In this document: one piece after another, positions 1 to 7,366 of the stretch | Numbering within the stretch: position 1 is the stretch's first letter | How the letters are laid out: each line of letters starts with the position of its first letter | Source: an uncultured Clostridia bacterium | GTDB taxonomy: Bacteria; Bacillota_A; Clostridia; Christensenellales; Aristaeellaceae | DNA length: 12,769 nt | Direction: 5' to 3' | Assembly (NCBI GenBank): GCA_947166205.1 | Contig: CAMVDI010000035.1 | Location: 1 to 12,769, forward strand | Position numbers and translations under genes: made by a program | The notes under the pieces: model-generated | Databases searched by the model: none | What the model was told of the DNA's origin: nothing | The model's input: only the letters and a program-made list of their open reading frames with translations

Positions 1-709
<709 letters not shown>

Positions 710-710
710 A

Positions 711-737
711 TCCGGAGCCCGGGACGGGCGTGCCGGA
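711..737 (+). other. Stable hairpin after atpC, no U-tract
   Basis: Directly after the atpC stop, TCCGG (711-715) pairs with CCGGA (733-737), and inside it GCCCG (717-721) pairs with CGGGC (725-729) around a GGA loop. No run of T follows, so this is not a classical intrinsic terminator. It may mark an RNA end or processing point between the atp operon and the downstream gene, or be chance in GC-rich DNA. Confidence 0.3.
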
Positions 738-790
738 GGATCGCGGAAACATCTTACAGGAACGACAAGCGGAAATAGGAGGCAAACAGG

Positions 791-1933
791 ATGAAAAAAT
801 GGTTCTGCATGCTGCTGGCGCTTGCCCTGATGCTGGGATGCGCCGGAGCGACGGCCTCGGAGGACTGGCCGGAATACCACTGCCAGCAGGAGGATTTCAC
901 GACGCTGATTCCGCGCCGGGGAACGGCTTCCTTTGAGACGGAAACCGGACTCTACGGCCTGCGGATCTACCTGGACGAAAAGGGAAGTGTCCCCTACCTG
1001 ATCGTGAACCGGCGGGACGGGGCGCGGAAATTCAAGAACCCGAAGAACTATCTGAACAACGTATACCGGGAGTTTCTGGAGGAGAAATACGGGGACGACA
1101 GCCGGGGCATGAACCCCGCCAGGGCCTGGGAGGTGGGCGGAAAACAGCTGATCGGCGCCCGGTACATGTACACGGCGGAGGGCACGGGCCTGACCCACCT
1201 GCAGCTGATCGAGGTCCGGGAGCTGGGCGACGTGGAGTACACGGCGGTTTTCGCCGCGGCGGACGAGGAGCGGACCATGGAGGCCCTGGGAATCGCCGTG
1301 CAGAACTACCGGGAGGATGAAGCGGCGCCGGAGGAGACCAAGGAGCCCCAGGCTGCCGCAGCCGGAGCGCTGGTGGAGCCCCTGGACACGGCGGGGCAGG
1401 AGGTTGACCTGCAGAACGGCACCTTCTGGACCCGGCTGTGGGGCATCGAATACCTGGACGACGGAGGATTCTTCTACGCCGACCTGTACGAGGAGGATCT
1501 GTACCCCCGGGAGGCGGTGGAAAGCCTGAAGGCGGGGGACCGGGTCCGGGTGGAGGACCGGGTGCTGACCGTCGCCGCCGCGGAAAAGGTTCAGGGGTAT
1601 GAGAACCGGATCGCGGTGGCCTTCAGCGAGGACAGTTCGCAGAACTATCTGTTCATCAAGGTGGACGACAACTATGCCGACAGGGATTTCTACCACCTGA
1701 TGTGCGGGGACCAGGTCATCTGCCATTTCTGCACGGATTATCAGGTGATGATGCCGCTGCCCTATGCCTTCCAGTTCGCCTGGGCGCGGGGGTCCGACGT
1801 CCGGCTGTGGACCGCGGACGACTTCCTCGGCCTGCTGCGGAAGGGCACCCTGCAGGAGAACGAGATGACCAGGGACCGGACGGCCATTCAGTTCCGGGAC
1901 GGCCTGGTGACCGCCATCGTGCATACCGACTGA
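791..1933 (+). CDS. Secreted protein of unknown function
   Basis: I do not recognise this 380-residue protein. It begins with a clear export signal: MKKW, a hydrophobic stretch (residues 6-18), then ATA|SED, which fits signal peptidase I cleavage after residue 22. Cys17 follows Met-Leu-Gly, a poor lipobox, so lipid anchoring is less likely. The mature part looks like two globular regions, about 24-172 and 200-380, joined by an acidic and alanine-rich linker (about 173-195). No catalytic motif is evident; the mature chain has only a few cysteines (near residues 31, 306, 312 and 315). The start at 791 is supported by AGGAGG at 777-782. It sits 81 bases after atpC and 33 bases before the peptidase gene, with no clear promoter of its own, so co-transcription with one or both is plausible. 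Confidence 0.85.
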   Translation: MKKWFCMLLALALMLGCAGATASEDWPEYHCQQEDFTTLIPRRGTASFETETGLYGLRIYLDEKGSVPYLIVNRRDGARKFKNPKNYLNNVYREFLEEKYGDDSRGMNPARAWEVGGKQLIGARYMYTAEGTGLTHLQLIEVRELGDVEYTAVFAAADEERTMEALGIAVQNYREDEAAPEETKEPQAAAAGALVEPLDTAGQEVDLQNGTFWTRLWGIEYLDDGGFFYADLYEEDLYPREAVESLKAGDRVRVEDRVLTVAAAEKVQGYENRIAVAFSEDSSQNYLFIKVDDNYADRDFYHLMCGDQVICHFCTDYQVMMPLPYAFQFAWARGSDVRLWTADDFLGLLRKGTLQENEMTRDRTAIQFRDGLVTAIVHTD

Positions 1934-1966
1934 GACCGGGTCCGGCCGCTTTGAGGAGAAAATAAG

Positions 1967-3229
1967 ATGGACCATCTGGAGCAATTCCTGAATTTCGCGG
2001 AACAGTCGCCCACGGCTTTCCACGCGGCCGCCAACCTGGGGGAAGCCCTGCGGGAGGCGGGATTCCGGGAGCTGCGGGAGAAGGACCCCTGGCTGGTGGA
2101 CGGCGGGGGAAGGTACTTCGTGACCCGGAATGATTCCGCCCTGATCGCCTTTTCCGTGCCCCGGAGCGGGTTTGCCCCCTTCCGGATCGCCGCGGCCCAC
2201 GGGGATTCCCCGACCTTCAAGCTGAAGCCGCGCTTTGAGGAGGCGGCGGAGGGAGCGTATATCCGCCTGAACGTGGAAAAATACGGCGGGATGATCATGT
2301 CCACCTGGCTGGACCGGCCCCTGTCCGTGGCGGGCAGGCTGGTGATCCGGGACGGGGACCGGGTCCGGACCCGGCTTGTGAACCTGGACCGGGACGCGGT
2401 GCTGATTCCCAACATGCCGATCCACTTCAACCGGAAGGTCAACGAGGGCTACGAGTGGAACCCCCAGACCGATCTGATGCCCCTGTACGGGGAAACGGAA
2501 GCGGCGGGCGGGCTGATGAAGGAGCTGGCGGAGGCCGCGGGGACGGAGCCGGAGAAGATCCTGGCCCATGACCTGTTCCTGTACAACCGGCAGCCGGGGA
2601 GCATCTGGGGAGCGGAAGACGCCTTCTTCTCCTGCGGACGGATCGACGACCTGGAATGCGCCTGGGGCTGCATGAAGGCCTTCATGAACACGGAGGCCCG
2701 GGAGACCATCGGCGTCTGCGCGGTTTTCGACAACGAGGAGGTGGGCTCCCTGTCCAAGCAGGGGGCGGACTCCACCTTCCTGTACGATACCCTGACCCGG
2801 ATCGGATTCGGGCTGGGCGCTTCCGACGGGGAGATCCGGGCCGCCATGGCGGACGGATTCATGGTTTCCGCGGACAACGCCCACGCCCTGCATCCGAACC
2901 ATCCGGAGAAATATGACCGGCAGAACCGGGTGTATATGAACCGGGGGGTCGTGATCAAGCACAACGCGAACCAGAAATACACCACCGACGCGGTTTCCGA
3001 CGCGGTTTTCACGTTGATCTGCGAGAAGGCGGGCGTGCCGGTGCAGCATTTTTCCAACCGGTCGGACATCCTCGGGGGGTCCACCCTGGGCAACCTGAGC
3101 AACTCCCACGTTTCCATGAACACCGTGGACATCGGGCTGGCCCAGCTGGCCATGCACTCCGTCTTTGAGACGGCGGGGACGAAGGATCTGGATTATCTGA
3201 TCCGGGCCATGGAAGCCTTCTGGGCCTGA
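1967..3229 (+). CDS. apeB: M18 family metallo-aminopeptidase (aspartyl aminopeptidase-like)
   Basis: This is a cytosolic di-zinc aminopeptidase that removes N-terminal, mainly acidic, residues from peptides, a role in peptide turnover. The 420 residues match the full length of the M18 family. Family metal-binding segments appear in order: AAAHGDSPTFKLK with His78, GRIDDLE with bridging Asp227, DNEEVGS with Glu257 (probable general base) and Glu258, SADNAHALHP with Asp303, and SNSHVSMNTVD with His381. HFSNRSDILGGSTLG (361-375) is also typical. No signal peptide is present. GAGGAG at 1952-1957 supports the start. It is the last plus-strand gene before a terminator and probably belongs to the same transcript as the secreted protein upstream. 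The family is secure; the exact substrate preference and gene symbol are assigned by similarity. Confidence 0.95.
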   Translation: MDHLEQFLNFAEQSPTAFHAAANLGEALREAGFRELREKDPWLVDGGGRYFVTRNDSALIAFSVPRSGFAPFRIAAAHGDSPTFKLKPRFEEAAEGAYIRLNVEKYGGMIMSTWLDRPLSVAGRLVIRDGDRVRTRLVNLDRDAVLIPNMPIHFNRKVNEGYEWNPQTDLMPLYGETEAAGGLMKELAEAAGTEPEKILAHDLFLYNRQPGSIWGAEDAFFSCGRIDDLECAWGCMKAFMNTEARETIGVCAVFDNEEVGSLSKQGADSTFLYDTLTRIGFGLGASDGEIRAAMADGFMVSADNAHALHPNHPEKYDRQNRVYMNRGVVIKHNANQKYTTDAVSDAVFTLICEKAGVPVQHFSNRSDILGGSTLGNLSNSHVSMNTVDIGLAQLAMHSVFETAGTKDLDYLIRAMEAFWA

Positions 3230-3242
3230 GCGCCGGCGCTCA
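3227..3242. repeat. 16-bp perfect palindrome at the peptidase stop codon
   Basis: TGAGCGCC followed by GGCGCTCA is a perfect palindrome whose first three bases are the stop codon of the M18 peptidase gene. It lies 18 bases before the terminator stem. It may help fold the 3' end of the message; no protein site can be assigned. Confidence 0.5.
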
Positions 3243-3260
3243 TCCGCCCTTCAGAAAGCC

Positions 3261-3299
3261 CCCCCGGCTCCCTCTTCGGGAGCCGGGGGAGCTTTTTTT
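3261..3299 (+). terminator. Intrinsic terminator of the atp-peptidase side
   Basis: A perfect 12-bp GC-rich stem (3261-3272 with 3278-3289) closes a five-base loop, TCTTC. After the GAGC step comes a run of seven T (3293-3299). The A-rich bases before the stem (3255-3257) can pair with part of the T run, so it could have some activity in both directions. It ends the plus-strand gene block. Confidence 0.93.
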
Positions 3300-3308
3300 C
3301 GCCCGTAT

Positions 3309-3331
3309 CCCTTTCCGGGAAAGGGCTTTTT
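3309..3331 (+). terminator. Second, weaker terminator-like hairpin
   Basis: CCCTTTC (3309-3315) pairs with GAAAGGG (3319-3325) around a three-base loop and is followed by C and five T (3327-3331). It lies 20 bases after the main terminator and may be a backup for it. The same CTTTCCGG/AAAG core occurs again as a palindrome at 3387-3398, mirrored on the other side of the spacer. Confidence 0.5.
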
Positions 3332-3405
3332 GATCGCGTCCGCTTTTCCTTCGGGAACCGGTGGGCTTTCTGTTCCCCCATCCTCCCTTTCCGGAAAGCG
3401 GCCTG

Positions 3406-3433
3406 AAAAAAACGGCTCCCTCATCGGGAGCCG
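3406..3433 (-). terminator. Intrinsic terminator of the ABC exporter operon
   Basis: Read on the minus strand, an 8-bp stem CGGCTCCC / GGGAGCCG (3426-3433 with 3413-3420) with a five-base loop is followed by seven T (complement of the A run 3406-3412). It lies 31 bases past the stop of the last exporter gene, which ends at 3464. The stem is identical to the core of the opposing terminator at 3261-3299. Confidence 0.92.
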
Positions 3434-3463
3434 CGGGTTCTTTGGGTTCCTTGGGTTTTCCGC

Positions 3464-5437
3464 TTATTCCAGCTCGAAGGCGCCGGTATACAGCTGGTAA
3501 TACTGACCCTTCTGGGCGATCAGCTGATCGTGGCTGCCTCGCTCGATGATGTGCCCGTGGTCGAGCACCATGATCACATCGCTGTTCTGGACGGTGGAAA
3601 GGCGGTGGGCGATCACGAAGACCGTGCGCCCCTGCATCAGCCGGTCCATGCCCCGCTGCACCAGGGCCTCCGTCCGGGTATCGATGGAGGAGGTGGCCTC
3701 ATCCAGAATCATGACCGGGGGATCCGCCACCGCCGCCCGGGCGATGGAGATCAGCTGGCGCTGGCCCTGGCTGAGACCGCCGCCGTCGCCGGTGAGCATG
3801 GTCTGATAGCCGTCGGGCAGGCGGGTGATGAAATCATGGGCGTTGGCCAGCCTGGCGGCGGCGATGCATTCCTCGTCCGTGGCGTCCAGCTTGCCGTAGC
3901 GGATATTGTCCATGACCGTACCGGTAAAGAGATTGACCTCCTGCAGGACGACGCCGAGGGAATGGCGCAGGTCCGGCTTGCAGATCTTGTTGATATTGAT
4001 CCCGTCGTAGCGGACCTTGCCGTCGGCGATATCGTAGAAGCGGTTGATCAGGTTCGTGATCGTGGTTTTTCCCGCGCCGGTGGCGCCCACGAAGGCCACC
4101 TTCTGGCCGGGACGGGCGTAAAGGGTGATGTCATGGAGAACCGTCTTCTCCGGCACGTAGGCGAAATCCACATGCTCCATGACCACGTCGCCCTGCAGGC
4201 GGGTATAGGTGACGGTGCCGTCGGCGGCGTGGGGATGCTTCCAGGCCCAGATGCCGGTGCGCTCCTCCGTCTCCACCAGCTGATCCCCTTCCTCCCGGAC
4301 GTTGACCAGATGCACGTAGCCCTGATCCTTTTCGGACTCCTCGTCCAGCAGGCCGAAGATCCGGTCCGCGCCGGCCAGGGCCATGGCGATGAAGCTGATC
4401 TGCTGGGCCATCTGGTTGATGGGCTGCATGAAGTTGCGGCTCAGGGTCAGGAAGGAGGCGATGGCGCCGAGGGTCAGCACGCCGGTGCCGGAGAGGCTCA
4501 GATTCGTAACCCCGCCGATGGCCAGCGCGCCGCCGGCGATGGCCAGCACCACGTAGAGCAGGTGCCCCATATTGTTGTTGACGGGGCCGAGAATATTGGC
4601 CAGCTTGTTGGCCTCGGTCATGTTCTCCGTCAGCTCACCGTTCCGCCGGTCAAACTCCTCCTTGGCCCGGGACTCATGATTGAAGACCTTGACGACCTTC
4701 TGGCCGTTGATCATCTCCTCCACATAGCCGTTCAGGCTGGCCAGGGCGCTCTGCTGGCGGACGAAGAAGCCTGCGCTGCGGGTGCCGAGCCGGGCGGTGG
4801 CGATGAGCATGAGCACCGTGCCCGCCATCATGACCAGCGTGAGCCAGACGCTGCAGGAGAGCATGGAGATGAAGACCACGATCAGGGTGATCAGGGAGGA
4901 AATAGTCTGGGGAAGGGTCTGGGAAACCATCTGGCGGAGGGTGTCCGTATCGTTGGTATAGAAGGACATGATCTCGCCGTGGGTATGGGTGTCGAAATAG
5001 CGGATCGGCAGGGTCTGCATATGGGCGAACATCTCATCCCGGACCGTGCGGAGCACGCTGTGGGACACGACGGCCATGACCCGGGCCTGGACGAAGGTGG
5101 CGACGATGGCCAGGGCATACAGGGCGGCCATTTGCACGATGGCGGTCAGAAGTCCGCTGAAGTCCGGCGTCAGCCCCTGGGCCGCATCCCGCAGCAGGGG
5201 CGTGATATACCCGTCGATCACCCGGCCGAGGAAGGTCGCGGCGGAGGCGGTCGCCACCGCGTTGACGACGATGCAGACCAGGGCCAGCAGCAGCCGGGGC
5301 CAGTAGGGAACGACGTATTTCATCAGCCGGGAGACGGTTTCCTTTTTGATGGGCTGCATGGGACCCATGGCCCGGGGACCCCGGGGACCGCCCATGGGGC
5401 GGGCGGGCGGAGCGGCGGTTTTTTTCGTCTCGCTCAT
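3464..5437 (-). CDS. Heterodimeric ABC exporter subunit, fused membrane and ATPase domains (BmrD/TM288-type, canonical catalytic Glu)
   Basis: This is one half of a type IV (type I exporter) ABC transporter that would pump drugs, lipids or peptides outward. A Gly/Pro/Met-rich leader (residues 11-28) precedes a six-helix membrane domain (about 38-360) and a nucleotide-binding domain (about 415-657). Visible motifs are Walker A GATGAGKTT (451-459), signature LSQGQ (555-559, a non-canonical Gln), Walker B MILDE with catalytic Glu580, and switch His611. Between the domains lies an extra stretch of about 50 residues (367-415) containing TGIWAWKHPHA. The LSQGQ signature with an intact Glu is the pattern of the TM288/BmrD partner. 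It overlaps the upstream subunit by four bases (ATGA) and has an AAAGGGGG ribosome site. Substrate cannot be told from sequence. Confidence 0.95.
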   Translation of the reverse strand: MSETKKTAAPPARPMGGPRGPRAMGPMQPIKKETVSRLMKYVVPYWPRLLLALVCIVVNAVATASAATFLGRVIDGYITPLLRDAAQGLTPDFSGLLTAIVQMAALYALAIVATFVQARVMAVVSHSVLRTVRDEMFAHMQTLPIRYFDTHTHGEIMSFYTNDTDTLRQMVSQTLPQTISSLITLIVVFISMLSCSVWLTLVMMAGTVLMLIATARLGTRSAGFFVRQQSALASLNGYVEEMINGQKVVKVFNHESRAKEEFDRRNGELTENMTEANKLANILGPVNNNMGHLLYVVLAIAGGALAIGGVTNLSLSGTGVLTLGAIASFLTLSRNFMQPINQMAQQISFIAMALAGADRIFGLLDEESEKDQGYVHLVNVREEGDQLVETEERTGIWAWKHPHAADGTVTYTRLQGDVVMEHVDFAYVPEKTVLHDITLYARPGQKVAFVGATGAGKTTITNLINRFYDIADGKVRYDGININKICKPDLRHSLGVVLQEVNLFTGTVMDNIRYGKLDATDEECIAAARLANAHDFITRLPDGYQTMLTGDGGGLSQGQRQLISIARAAVADPPVMILDEATSSIDTRTEALVQRGMDRLMQGRTVFVIAHRLSTVQNSDVIMVLDHGHIIERGSHDQLIAQKGQYYQLYTGAFELE

Positions 5438-7194
5438 TCGTCCGCACCCCCTTTCGTCTGGGAATCATGGACCTCGCGGTAAATCTCACAGCGGGCGAGA
5501 AGCTCCTCGTGGGTTCCCGCGTCCGCCACCGCGCCGCCGTCCATCACGACGATGAGGTCCGCGTCCATGACGGAGGAAATCCGCTGGGCGATGATGATCT
5601 TCGTGGTTTCGGGGATGAAGGAGCGGAACCCGGAGCGGATCAGCGCGTCCGTCTTTGTATCGACGGCGCTGGTGCTGTCATCCAGGATCAGGATTTTCGG
5701 CTTCTTCAGCAGCGCCCGGGCGATGCAGAGGCGCTGCTTCTGCCCGCCGGAGACGTTGGTGCCGCCCTGCTCGATCCAGGTATCATACTGATCCGGCATC
5801 TCCCGGATGAAGGGATCCGCCTGGGCCAGGCGGCAGGCTTCCTCGATCTCCGCGTCGGTGGCCTGCTCGTTTCCCCAGCGGAGATTATCCTTGATCGTTC
5901 CGGAGAAAAGCTCGTTCTTCTGCAGCACCATGGCCACCCCGTCCCGCAGGGCGGTCAGGTCATAGTCCCGGGTATCGACGCCGCCGACCCGGACCGTGCC
6001 GGAGGTGGGATCATACAGCCGGGGAATCAGCTGGACCAGGGTGGACTTTCCGGCGCCGGTGCCCCCCAGGATGCCGACGACCGCGCCGGAGGGAATGTGC
6101 AGATCGATATCGGACAGCGTGTCCCGCTCGCTGCGGGAGGCATAGCTGAAGCGGACATGATCGAAATCCACGGAGCCGTCCCGGAGCTCCGTGACCGCCT
6201 TTTCGGGGCTGACGATGTCGCTTTTCTCGTCCAGAACCTCCACGATCCGCTGGGCGGAGGCCCGGCTCATGATGATCATCAGGAAGACGAAGGAAACCAT
6301 CATCAGGCTGGACAGGATCTGGATCACATAGGTGATCAGACTCATGAGCTGGCCGGTGGTCATGCCCAGGGCCGGATTGTTGCCGGAGGCGACGATGGCC
6401 CGGGCGCCCAGCCAGGAGATCAGCAGGGTGCAGGTATAGATGCAGACCATCATCAGCGGATTCATGAAGGCCATCTGCTTCTCCGCCTTGACGAAATCCC
6501 GGTAGATGGAGGAAGAGGTGGTATTGAACTTTTCGATCTCATGATCCTCCCGGACGAAATTCTTGACCACCCGGATGCCGTGCAGATCCTCCTGCACCAC
6601 GTTGTTCAGCCTGTCATAGGTCTTGAACACCCGGCGGAAGATGGGATGGGTGCGGGTCATGATCAGATAGATGCCCAGGGCCAGCACCGGAAGGGTAAAG
6701 AGGAAGACCATGCTGATCCGGGCGTTGATGGTCAGGGCCATGATCATCGAGAAGATCAGGGTCATGGGCGCGCGGACCGCCATCCGGATGATCATCTGGA
6801 AGGCGTTCTGCACGTTGGTCACGTCCGTCGTCACCCGGGTGATGATGGAGGAGGTGCTGAATTTGTCGATGTTCGAGAAGGAATAATCCTGAATGGCGTA
6901 ATACATGTCGTGGCGCAGGTTTTTCGCGAAGCCGGCGGAGGCCACGGCGGCCATGCGGCCGCTCATGACGCCGGAGACCAGCGAGACCGTTGCGGTGGCC
7001 AGCAGGATCAGGCCGTACAGCAGGATCCGGCTCATATCGCCCTGACCGCCGTTCCCCTGGATTCCGCGGTCGATCAGATAGCTCATGACCAGGGGAATCA
7101 CCGTCTCCATGGAGACTTCACCGATCATGAACAGGGGCGTGGCCACCGCCTGCTTTTTGTATTCCCGGACGTGGGAGGCAAGTTCCTTGATCAT
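5434..7194 (-). CDS. Heterodimeric ABC exporter subunit, fused membrane and ATPase domains (BmrC/TM287-type, degenerate catalytic site)
   Basis: This is the partner subunit of the downstream exporter gene. The membrane domain spans about residues 1-320 and the ATPase domain about 340-575. Motifs are Walker A GGTGAGKST (377-385), canonical signature VSGGQ (481-485), and Walker B ILILDD in which Asp506 replaces the catalytic Glu; Gln537 (in IIIAQRISS) replaces the switch His. These changes mark the non-hydrolytic site that, in TM287/288 and BmrCD, pairs with the LSQGQ signature of the other subunit, exactly as seen here. It is the first gene of the operon. The ATG at 7194 has GGAAAGGA upstream with an 11-base gap. 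A promoter and a hairpin lie in the leader (see 7293-7321 and 7243-7277). The substrate is unknown; multidrug export is only a possibility. Confidence 0.95.
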   Translation of the reverse strand: MIKELASHVREYKKQAVATPLFMIGEVSMETVIPLVMSYLIDRGIQGNGGQGDMSRILLYGLILLATATVSLVSGVMSGRMAAVASAGFAKNLRHDMYYAIQDYSFSNIDKFSTSSIITRVTTDVTNVQNAFQMIIRMAVRAPMTLIFSMIMALTINARISMVFLFTLPVLALGIYLIMTRTHPIFRRVFKTYDRLNNVVQEDLHGIRVVKNFVREDHEIEKFNTTSSSIYRDFVKAEKQMAFMNPLMMVCIYTCTLLISWLGARAIVASGNNPALGMTTGQLMSLITYVIQILSSLMMVSFVFLMIIMSRASAQRIVEVLDEKSDIVSPEKAVTELRDGSVDFDHVRFSYASRSERDTLSDIDLHIPSGAVVGILGGTGAGKSTLVQLIPRLYDPTSGTVRVGGVDTRDYDLTALRDGVAMVLQKNELFSGTIKDNLRWGNEQATDAEIEEACRLAQADPFIREMPDQYDTWIEQGGTNVSGGQKQRLCIARALLKKPKILILDDSTSAVDTKTDALIRSGFRSFIPETTKIIIAQRISSVMDADLIVVMDGGAVADAGTHEELLARCEIYREVHDSQTKGGADE

Positions 7195-7242
7195 TCAGTT
7201 ACGGATCCTTTCCACAGCGAATTCGGAGATTTGGAAAACGGG

Positions 7243-7277
7243 AAAAAACAGCCTTCTTCAGCGGCGCCGAAGAAGGC
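7243..7277 (-). terminator. Terminator hairpin between helicase gene and exporter start; possible attenuator
   Basis: On the minus strand a perfect 9-bp stem, GCCTTCTTC with GAAGAAGGC (7269-7277 and 7251-7259), encloses a nine-base loop containing GGCGCC and is followed by TG and six T (complement of 7243-7248). It can terminate transcription coming from the helicase gene, which ends at 7367. It also lies downstream of the only good promoter for the exporter operon (7293-7321), so it would have to be read through for exporter expression. Confidence 0.85.
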
Positions 7278-7282
7278 CCTTC

Positions 7283-7304
7283 AATCCTTTTCAAGATAAG
7301 GATT
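7283..7304. repeat. Inverted repeat overlapping the exporter -10 box, possible operator
   Basis: AATCCTT (7283-7289) and AAGGATT (7298-7304) form a 7-bp inverted repeat with an eight-base spacer. It covers the -10 box at 7293-7298 and the expected transcription start. That position suits a repressor site, but no cognate regulator is next to it, and it could be chance. Confidence 0.35.
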
Positions 7305-7321
7305 TTCCGGAGGTTTGTCAA
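7293..7321 (-). promoter_or_regulatory. Sigma-A-type promoter for the ABC exporter operon
   Basis: On the minus strand there is TTGACA (7316-7321), a perfect -35 box, then a 17-base spacer and TATCTT (7293-7298) as -10. It lies between the helicase stop and the exporter start. No other promoter-like sequence is visible between the hairpin at 7243 and the start codon at 7194. Confidence 0.7.
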
Positions 7322-7366
7322 GCCGGTTTCTGTGACGAAAAGGTGAAAGATTTCCCCGGGGGAGGG

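Noticed and set aside
710..790. Frameshifted remainder of the epsilon C-terminal domain
   Set aside because: Only 81 bases are available and no frame encodes the expected helical Ala/Glu/Arg-rich sequence.
5345..5405. Repetitive CCATGG/CCCCGGGG-rich stretch considered as a DNA repeat
   Set aside because: It encodes the Gly/Pro/Met-rich leader of the exporter subunit, which is usual for this subfamily.
3530..5482. 650-residue open frame on the plus strand over the second exporter gene
   Set aside because: Antisense to a clear ABC transporter; the translation is rich in Gly, Asp, His and Gln with no recognisable fold.
5467..7299. 610-residue open frame on the plus strand over the first exporter gene
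   Set aside because: Same reason: antisense shadow with biased composition and no ribosome site of note.
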